From positions 33,328,001 through 33,392,000 of the forward strand of contig JAIVEN010000016.1 of NCBI GenBank assembly GCA_026686845.1: a stretch of DNA of 64,000 nucleotides. The letters are read 5' to 3'. Source of the DNA: Adenanthera pavonina (Eukaryota; Streptophyta; Magnoliopsida; Fabales; Fabaceae). The notes beneath the pieces were generated by a model that searched no databases, was not told the DNA's origin, and saw only the letters and a program-made list of their open reading frames with translations. Each line of letters begins with the position of its first letter. The stretch's first letter is position 1. Below, piece after piece: positions 55,975 to 64,000 of the stretch. The translations under genes were made by a program, and so were the position numbers.

Positions 55975-57660
55975 TAATCGAGTTGTGTGTGTTTTATTCA
56001 CCTCTTAAATTCATGATTAAAAGCATATGCTTTTCAAAATATGTCATTGAAAGTAATAATAGTCTTAGTCTCTTAGATATCATTTTTTCTATAAAGTGCC
56101 AATGAGATCAATTTCAAATTCTCTATTACAACTATGCTACTGTCAGCCCCTTAAAAATAAATTTTTAAAATTTTTTTATCTTTATTTTTGCATGTAGATA
56201 ATGAAAGTGTAATTAAAATAATCTTATAACCATACTATTTTTCCATAATCAACTAAGAGTAATCGTTTTCTTGGACAGATGTTGTAGACTATCCTTTCTT
56301 ATTTCAAAAGCTTTTCCAAAATTTTTCCTCCCAAAATTTGGTAGAAACTCCTTTACTATCATCATCATAGCCACACACAACATCAATCTTTTATAAAAAT
56401 CATAATATTAATGTTTTTCGTTAATGCATCAAGGAAATAGTGGTGGCAACAGTTTAGATTATCCAATAGTTGACTGATGTAGAACAAATTAGTAATTCAT
56501 AAGTACTCTTCCACTAGCCTTCTTTTAGATTTTAAAAGCTCTTGAAAATGTTTAGACACTAACATCAAACCAGAAGTAGTTAACAATTACTCATTAATAG
56601 GCCTACTTGTTGATATTGAAAGCCACAATAACAGTTCATCAAAACAAAACGTAACACTAGGATCATATGACATTCTTTGTCAAAATTTATTTTCAAAAAA
56701 GAATCTATTAGCATTACTATATATTCCCACATACAGCCTCAATCAAAGACTTACGGCATATTCCAAGGTCCACCACAAATGTGAAGTGGTATAAATCCCA
56801 AGACCAAAAAAAAAAAAAACAAAAAGGGTAATACTAAATTCTATAATGATACTAATTCTCATATTGGACCTTGGAACCCAACATGATTTTGGTGGAGCCA
56901 CTTTAAGTGAGTTGTGTGTATTATGCTCACTTCCAAAAATCATGCTCAAAAGCATGCGTTTTCAAAATATGTGATCGAAAGTAACAATAGTATTAGAATG
57001 CAAATAAGATGAATCTCAATTACAACTATAACAGTGCAGAACTTTGTAAATAAATATTATTATTCTTTTTTATCTTTATTTTTCATATGAATAATGAAAG
57101 TGCAATTAAAATAATCTAAAAATCATTTTAATTTTGCATAATCACATTTTCCACATATAATTGACAGTCGAATCCAACTCTATTTTCTTATACAATCCTC
57201 CATTTTTTTTTACATACAGAAGCAATCTTTTTGAAAATCATAATATTAGTGGCACTCATCAGCGCATCAAGGAAATAGTGGTGGCAACAATTCAAATTAT
57301 CCTACTGCTAACAAATAGAGAACAAATTAGTAATTTAAACTACTCTTCCACAAGCCTTCTTTTAGATTTTGAAAGCTATTGCGAAAATGTTTAGACACTA
57401 GTATCAAACTAGGAGTAATTAACAATTGCTCATCAATAGGCCTACTAGTTGATATTGAAAGCCACTAGAAAAGTTCAGACACTTTCTGATGAATGAATTC
57501 AATTCACATTTGAATTAGAATTATTTGTAAGCTCTTATCTAAGTTGAAAAAGGTTAATAAATAGAGATTGAAAATAACAATAGTATCATATGATATTCTT
57601 TTTTCAACTTTCTTTTCAAAATAAAACCTATTAGCATGACTATATGTTCCCATATATAAT
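55975..57660. repeat. Diverged two-copy tandem duplication (about 760 bp each, offset about 925 bp)
   Basis: Copy 1 (about 55975-56735) and copy 2 (about 56900-57660) share long words in the same order: GAGTTGTGTGT, TTTTCAAAATATGT, GCATCAAGGAAATAGTGGTGGCAAC, CCTTCTTTTAGATTTT, ATGTTTAGACACTA, AATAGGCCTACT and GTTGATATTGAAAGCCAC. No protein is readable in either copy. Confidence 0.75.
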
Positions 57661-57825
57661 TAAGAGATCAATATGGAATGTACAATTAAATTAGTTTAGT
57701 TGAACTCCAACTTGACTATAAAAGCCTAAAAATTTAAGGTGAAGAGTCTAATAATTAATTTTTTTATAGTTTGTTTAAAACAAGAATGAATAAAATATGA
57801 AATGATTGTATACAGGGGAAAGTTG

Positions 57826-58112
57826 GAGCAACACCTATCGAGAAGAAAATAATGAAAAATTATTTAAAATAGTTTGGGCATATGCGAAGATGAGGGCAAG
57901 AGGAGTCAGTAAAGAGAAATGATCAAATAGCTTGAAAACTTATCAAAAGGCATAGGGGAATACCAAGAATGACACTAAGGAAAGTTATAAAGCATGATCT
58001 TTTAATAAATAATTTACTTGAAGAGATGATATTTGATAGAGTTCATTGGCGTTATATGATTCATGTAACCGACCTCGTTTAGAGGGATAAGAATAATATT
58101 GTTGTTGTTGTA
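57826..58112 (+). mobile_element. RTE-type LINE 3' end, heavily truncated
   Basis: One plus-strand frame with three stops reads ATPIEKKIMKN, FGHMRR, RHRGIPRMTLRKVIKHDLL, NLLEEMIFDRVHWRYMIHV. This is the C-terminal region after the RT of plant RTE LINEs (commonly FGHVxRR, GRPxxTWxEVIxKDL, DRxxWRxxIxxxD). It ends in a GTTGTTGTTGTA tail typical of RTE elements rather than poly(A). Confidence 0.8.
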
Positions 58113-58954
58113 TAGTTCTTTTAAAACACTCCTTTTGGACCATAATTATTAGAGACTGAAGGTACCTCCATATCAATTCCAATGTTAGGAAAAATTTAGC
58201 CATTAAAATATAGTAACTTGACAAGAAAAATCCGACCCATAATGCTTATATATAGAGAAAAAGCTTACACTAGTTTAACTATTACATATAACCCATGCAT
58301 CTTTCATTACCAGCACCCATTTCTATTTGCACAACCAATAACACATTAATCAAGTAGGAACCCAATACTTCCCTCATCATCAACTAGAACTAAAAGATCA
58401 CAAAAGTAAAGGTTAAAATCCCATTTTAATAACTTATTTACTAGTGAACCAAGCAAACGGGCTAGGCGCAAAACTAAGAGGAAAATGGTATAACTTCAGT
58501 TCATCCAAGTATCAAGTATGTCACTACAAGTGAGTATGTAATATAGCTTGCCAAATAAAATGAAGTTATACCATTCTTGCCTTATATATCTAAATTCCAA
58601 GTTTTAATTCTACTTCCCAAAATAATAAGAGTGTTGCATTTATACACTTGGCAACTAAAAAATGACATTGATCAAACTTCATTCTCACTAGTTATATCAA
58701 AAGAGAGACTTAGCACACTCTCTCCACAATCAAAGGACGCTAAGCCTCAGGTTACTACCCTGGTGTGGTACTGGAGTTGTCACTTGAAACATGAGTGAAC
58801 AAACCAAGTAAGATATTTATTTTGGTAACTAAGAATAATCCAATGTTAATAGACTTGTAATAACAATCCATATACAAAGTGGACTAAGAATATTAGCAAT
58901 ATTTCAACCATAATCTTCCTAAGTTTGAAAATTTCATCATGTACAACTTTGCAT
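58113..58954. other. Non-coding region
   Basis: No gene or repeat boundary is recognised. Confidence 0.3.
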
Positions 58955-59130
58955 GCAATAATGGGAAGGACACAACCAAGAGGTCTGTCTTCCTTTAGGA
59001 GTCAGAACACAACCATGAGGTCTACCTACTTTTTATATCATCAGGACACAATTATAAGGTCCACAAAGTGGGAAGGACACAACTAAAAAGTTTGTCTCTG
59101 TTTAAAAGTCAGGACACAACTAAGAGTCCT
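58955..59130 (+). repeat. Short interspersed 'GGACACAACxAxxAGGTC' repeats
   Basis: Five imperfect copies of a motif like GGACACAACCAAGAGGTC at irregular 35-45-bp spacing; two more occur near 60057 and 60092. Such sub-repeats are common in LTR or UTR sequence, but I cannot place them in a defined element. Confidence 0.5.
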
Positions 59131-60148
59131 AAGAGCCCTCTTTGAGAAAAGGATCGTACAGCTCAAGGAAAGATGAACAGAACACAAGAATAATGAAGAA
59201 CAACAATGAACAAAAACTAAAAAATAGAGACAATGAAAATAAGAAGACTGAAATAAAAATGTTGGTCAAAGAAAATAGACTCCAAGAGAACCTGTTTCTT
59301 GAATCCTAACTCCGGGATACCACAAGGATCACCATTCCTTGATAAGTCCTCATTCTTTCTGGCACTCAAAGATGAGCAAGAAAGAACTCACTAAACAACA
59401 ACAAAGTTGCTTAAAAGAAACTCATTCATTCATATTGTGGTTTGCAAGAGTACAAGAGTTGCCTATTTATAGGCAAATATTAACCCACAAACTAACTTTA
59501 GTTTAGCCCACAAACCTAACCTTATTGATACTCATTAATAAAAAGGAAACCTTAAGTAAAAAGGAGAATTTAATTCTAATTTTGAATTTGAAAAAGTTGG
59601 CTCCTTTTTAATGCATAAAGGAAAACAAATCAAATTTATGATTGTGTGTTCTTTATTCAAAAAGGAAACAAATTAATTAAAATAATCTTTAAAAATTCAC
59701 TTTTAGTGAGCACATGAGAAGCACATGGATTTTAAGTGAATTCTCCTTTTTGGGTTTTCTCCAAGTTGGGTTCTTTGACTATAATTTGGCTCGACATTTT
59801 CAGCTTGTCTCTTTCTTTGTTTTGGGCCTTAAAATCATTGAAATACAATGGTTCCATATTAGTCATGTTTTGGATCACCCCATTCCTAGCTTGCTTCATG
59901 ACTTTTGTTCTAGCTCTAGTCATTGGTCCTTCAATACCTTGAAGTAGGCCTTGAATTTGTCTATGGTCTATTGTTTCTCTTAGCTTGCCCTTATCATCAA
60001 ATGCTTCATGCCTCGATCATACTCTATCATAAGAGGTCCACATACTTTTGATCAAAATGACACAACTACAAGGTCCACAAAATGGTAAGTACAAAACCAA
60101 GAGGTCCACATTCAGATATATCCAATACCCAATCAGTTCACAGCTTAG
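59131..60148. other. Non-coding region
   Basis: AT-rich; the overlapping ORFs around 59714-59947 occur on both strands and have no domains. Two copies of the ACACAAC motif lie near its right end. Confidence 0.3.
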
Positions 60149-60349
60149 TGGCCAGAGATTGTTAATATATGAACATATGATGATGGAAGTGTTGTATAAT
60201 TTTTAATCAATATTTGTATTTGTAATATAAAAGTATTGAAATGTCCTTCTATTTTTGTTTCTAAATTATCTACAGAAACCTAACACACCCATTAGAGCCA
60301 CCGTAATATACGAACACCATTGGCGAATTCAGTTAACAATCTCTGGCCA
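60149..60349. repeat. MITE-like element with perfect 17-bp inverted termini
   Basis: TGGCCAGAGATTGTTAA (60149-60165) and its exact reverse complement (60333-60349) enclose about 165 bp. No clear target duplication is seen, so the family is not assigned. Confidence 0.6.
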
Positions 60350-61194
60350 ATACATAAATTGAATAATGAAACAATAATGCTGAAATCAAAGCCAATACAA
60401 AAATCATACTCCTAAACAGTAATCTAAATCAAGAAACTTGAACATTTTCGCACAAGAAAAAGAAAAAATCTCAAAGTGATGTCCAGGCAAGGATGAATGA
60501 TTATTATCCATGGCTTCCAATGTTTCGTAACAGTTCATATCAATAGCCCAGAAATCATGAGAACCATCAGAAATCATCCATGGCTTCCCGTGTTCCTTCA
60601 TAAATCATCTATCTTTTGCAACCCACCCAAAAATTACTTTGAAGAATTGTAGAAATCACAAGAATATAGAAATCTTCTCTCATAGCCATCATTGCATTGC
60701 ACCCAGAAATCCATTTTTGAACCATGCCGTCGATCATGGAAGTTGATAGATCTATAGATCTGGCATTAAGGGAAGCAAGCCTTGCCACCGCTAATCAGGT
60801 TGGCGTCTTCTTCCTTGCCTTTGCCATCATCAAGAAGTGTCATTGTTCACTTTGTCTTTGTTGTTGTCCATCAACCTCACCATTGATTTCAACCCTAGAC
60901 ATCAATATCAGTTTTGAGACCTTGGGGACGAAGTATCATTGCTTAGGGTTTGAAAAATAGGAATGGCAAAATGGTCCATATGATAATTAGCTGAGGGCAA
61001 TGTAGTCAGAGAAAACAGAGTTTCGTGGAAATGGGAGACTTCCATTGTGGTAGGGAAGGAACCCACTTCCTTCAAATTTAGTGGAAGTAGGCTTCCTTAG
61101 AATCCAACTTATAACATACCAAATAAGCTCCAACCTTGATTCCATTTCTGATTCCATTTCCATCTTAATCAATTCTAGCATACTAAACAAGGCA
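60350..61194. other. Non-coding region
   Basis: The 78-codon ORF at 60724-60960 has no recognised domain. ACTAAACAAGGC near 61181 resembles a MITE terminus without a found partner. Confidence 0.3.
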
Positions 61195-62600
61195 TAACTG
61201 TTTAGCTATAACCTTTCAATCATTACATATATTTTTAGACATATCACATTTTCCTCACATGGAGCAGAGTACATGTATACAGACATTTGTACATAAGCCA
61301 ATAATATAACATCACTACATTTTGTGTAAATTTTAGAATTTGTATTAGAGAAATAAATTGGTAAGGAATACGATATCCTTGATTACCTTCCAACCATGCA
61401 TAATGATTGCAATGACTTAGGAAGTTATGAGATAAACATCCTTAAATACCAAATAGGTTACAAAGTACAGCATGGTTATAATAAGCCAACATTTTCAAGG
61501 TTTCAATGATTACATAATCTTGTGGGCATGATAATACTATACTTAACCACTTACCAGGGACTCCTCATGACTCTAATGGGCCTTCATCATAAGTTCAAGA
61601 CCATCATAGAGTGTCTAAATATGCTATAAAGCCAAATATAAATGAATCAAACAAGATTATCAAGTTTCAATATTCACATAAAGGTATAATTTTGTAATGT
61701 TCATATTCGAGCACTTACATGGAGTTCTCAAACATTCCAACAATTTCCCAAAATGGTCCACAACTATCTTATCCAAGCCTTCTACAACTTCACAAATGAT
61801 GATTCCATGGCAAAAATCAACAACATACAATATTTCAAGTTAGCTTTTATATCTCTAAATTAATTCCAAGGCACATAGAACTTGTTATATCCTTTATTTA
61901 GTAGAAAGAGAAGCCTCTGACAAAGATTTTCAAGACAAGCTCCCCACAGATTTGAATTTCCCTGTTGTTACCACTTAGGGTTCACAAATCTCAAATTCCT
62001 AACTAGAATCTTGTAAATATTAATATATTGTAGTATCCTTAGCTAAAGAAGGCATTTACCCATTATCTTGATGTAAAATCCTCTCATCTAACAAACCCTA
62101 AACTGTAGTTCAAATTTCAACTCCCATGGTTACCAAAAAAGTGGCACGAAAAATTAAAGAAGAGAAAGGGGAAGGAAAGATAAGGGCTTTACCTCCTTGT
62201 ACCGACTACTAGCTAGCTGGAGAACTCCATTATTGGCAACAACACCTTGAATCCAGCCAAGACATGGCATCTCTCCTCCCCAGTTGCGCATTCCTTTCTT
62301 TGTTCACTCGCTCTTGTACAATTTAAAAGATGACCTCTTTCCTTTTTTTTTTAAACTTTTTTTTCTTTTATAAATAGATGTATGTTTGTTTATATATGTT
62401 TTATTTATTTTCCCTACATTAAAGATTTCTATGAGATATTGAGACTCCCCACAATCTCTTGAGTTCCCATATCCTAATTTCCAAATATATTTAAATATTA
62501 ATTAGTTTAGAAAAAATTAATTTAATTTCTAATTTTAATTATCATTATATTTTTTTCCAAATTACTCAAATTTTTATAAAAAATTTAAGGATGTTACTCT
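61195..62600 (-). repeat. Gypsy-type LTR fragment
   Basis: GGATGTTAC at about 62589 is one base short of the usual reverse-complement LTR start. The interior repeats the CACTTACC... 'ACTCCTCATG' style blocks seen in the LTR copies at 60-150 and 3730-3900. The left end is not resolved. Confidence 0.4.
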
Positions 62601-63689
62601 TGGCATATTACTAATAAAACAAATTTACCATACCAAAAGACTCCATGTTAAATGTGAAAATTACTATAAATGCCAAGACAAAAAAAAATCTAATCAATAA
62701 GGTAGAGGAAAAAACTTGAACCTAGTCCAACCTGGGATAAATCAACTCAATTTGAACCCGTTCTAGTCAACCGGGACCAAAACCTAATACCTACCCAAGG
62801 TCTTTTTTTTTTAAAAATATATATATACATATATATTTAAACGTTTTATTGTTTCAATAAGAGAGAAAAAACCTAATCCTATCCCCATTTGTTCTTTCAC
62901 ATCGACTTGCACATAACCTTCTTTTACTCTGATCAAAACCTAATCTCACCTCATCAATGGTGGCTCTCATTTTTTGTCAGTGAAGCTCGCAACAACATCT
63001 CTCTTTCCTTCCTTGCTCTTCGACTTTGTAGCACCCTTCCCTTGTTCAGTGTCCTAGTGTCATGTAGTCACCAAAGCTCACATGGCTCATGAAGCTCTGG
63101 CTCACTGAATATCATAGCTCTCTTTCCTTCCTTGCTCTTCGACTTTGTAGTCCCCTTCTCAAGTTCTCAAATGCTGTGGTGGAATCGAAGGTATGTGGTG
63201 TGTCATTTGTGGAATTGATTTGCTGCTTTTTTTTTTAAAGCTCACAAGCTCTCAAGGACTAGCTCCTACACTAAAACCAAATGGAAGTAAGAAATGCAAA
63301 ATTCTATGGGTTTTTGAAAATGTGAGAGGAATGGGCTTTAGATATAGTATTTATAGATTATATAGACAGTAACCTACCTCTACTCTATTAGTCTAAAAAT
63401 GAAAAGCATGATTGTGTAGGTTCAAATATATGAACTTTTCTTTTAATAATGTTTGCGTCCCGGTGATTCTCACTTTTCGATGAAATAGAACGTGTGAAAC
63501 TACAATACGTTTACTGATTGATGTGAGCTATCCATGTGGATCTTCCCATTCTTCAAAATTTTGGGGATTTAGGATATGTTATTTGGTAGTCTAGATTTTC
63601 TTAATGCACTTTATCTCCCATTTTTCAATTTGGAGTTGCATTGATTCTATTTTCTTTCTTAATGATCTTATGTTTTATAGTTTAATATT
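62601..63689. other. Non-coding region
   Basis: It contains an AT run near 62810-62840 and two similar CTCTTTCCTTCCTTGCTCTTCG stretches (about 63000 and 63120), a 120-bp-spaced direct repeat. No gene is recognised. Confidence 0.35.
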
Positions 63690-64000
63690 TTTCTCATGAT
63701 CTATTAAACCAATTAAAACTTAAAAATTATTCAAGGCTATTTTTCACAGTTTTATAGTCACATGCACAACAAACTTTCAAAAATTATAATTAAATGTAGA
63801 AAAATTATTGCATAATGACTCAAATCTCTAAAAATTGTAAAATTATCACTTAGATTCATACATTTTATTGTATATACTTTACTATTCATTTTAGACTTCT
63901 AGTTTCTGTCTGAACTCTGAGTCTTAACTTTGAAAATTCATATTTCATAAAATACATAGTTATGTCTGCATACTTAGCATCATTGGAAAGCTTTATGTGT
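63690..64000 (-). repeat. Gypsy-type LTR fragment running off the right edge
   Basis: It aligns by eye with 2460-2710 of the solo LTR. Shared landmarks are AAAAATTATT, TCTCTAAAAAT, TTTCTGTCTGAA, TTGAAAATTCATAT and the 'TCATxxGAAAG' end. Confidence 0.65.

Noticed and set aside
60724..60960. 78-codon ORF starting MPSIMEVDRS
   Set aside because: No domain, no supporting promoter or splice structure, and a Cys-rich low-complexity centre.

Overview
This is an AT-rich window of a plant nuclear genome, most likely a dicot. The evidence is Ty1/copia Sirevirus, Ty3/gypsy, Stowaway, Harbinger-like, SINE and RTE-LINE sequences, together with decayed plant gene pieces (GeBP, RPA1-like, ERF, BAHD acyltransferase) that keep plant intron borders. 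I see no rRNA gene, true tRNA gene, CRISPR array or bacterial operon. No cellular gene in the window looks intact; the only long open frames belong to one retrotransposon.

Layout. 1-5317: minus-strand gypsy-type LTR material, including a probable solo LTR at 2298-5317. 5.8-8.0 kb: decayed gene pieces, namely two GeBP-like fragments (one inside a fold-back element) and an RPA1-like fragment with two recognisable introns. 8.4-29.4 kb: a three-level nest. A decayed Athila-like gypsy element is split exactly between its RT and RNase H regions by a gypsy-type LTR (10699-25783, TSD TTCTG). That LTR is itself split just downstream of its TATA box by a young, full-length Sirevirus (11518-23704; LTRs 1861 and 1862 bp with 8 substitutions and 1 indel by hand count).

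The Sirevirus carries gag with two zinc knuckles, protease-integrase, RT-RNase H and a 728-codon envelope-like ORF. Its coding chain is interrupted by an in-frame TAA, a frame change and an in-frame TAG. Its U3 holds an array of CAGACGAA / AATTCGAATT palindromic units, then a cluster of AACGG (MSA/MYB3R-like) boxes directly upstream of the TATA box. The palindrome words recur, mostly in the opposite orientation, between pol and the env-like ORF.

31.0-34.0 kb: a copia LTR and primer-binding site interrupted by a solo LTR (TSD CTAAC). 34-44 kb: mostly non-coding, with Stowaway MITEs, a SINE with a 14-bp TSD, very short poly(A) insertions with TSDs, and an AT-rich tandem array. 44.1-47.9 kb: a Harbinger-like TIR element that appears to carry the 3' half of an ERF transcription-factor gene, interrupted by a solo LTR (TSD AGAAG). 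49.9-51.4 kb: a BAHD acyltransferase pseudogene. 55.9-58.1 kb: a diverged tandem duplication and an RTE-LINE tail. 58.9-64 kb: short repeats, an inverted-repeat element and further minus-strand LTR fragments.

The functional content is therefore mainly the biology of transposable elements. The best candidates for something undescribed are the Sirevirus U3 architecture and the TIR element carrying the ERF fragment.
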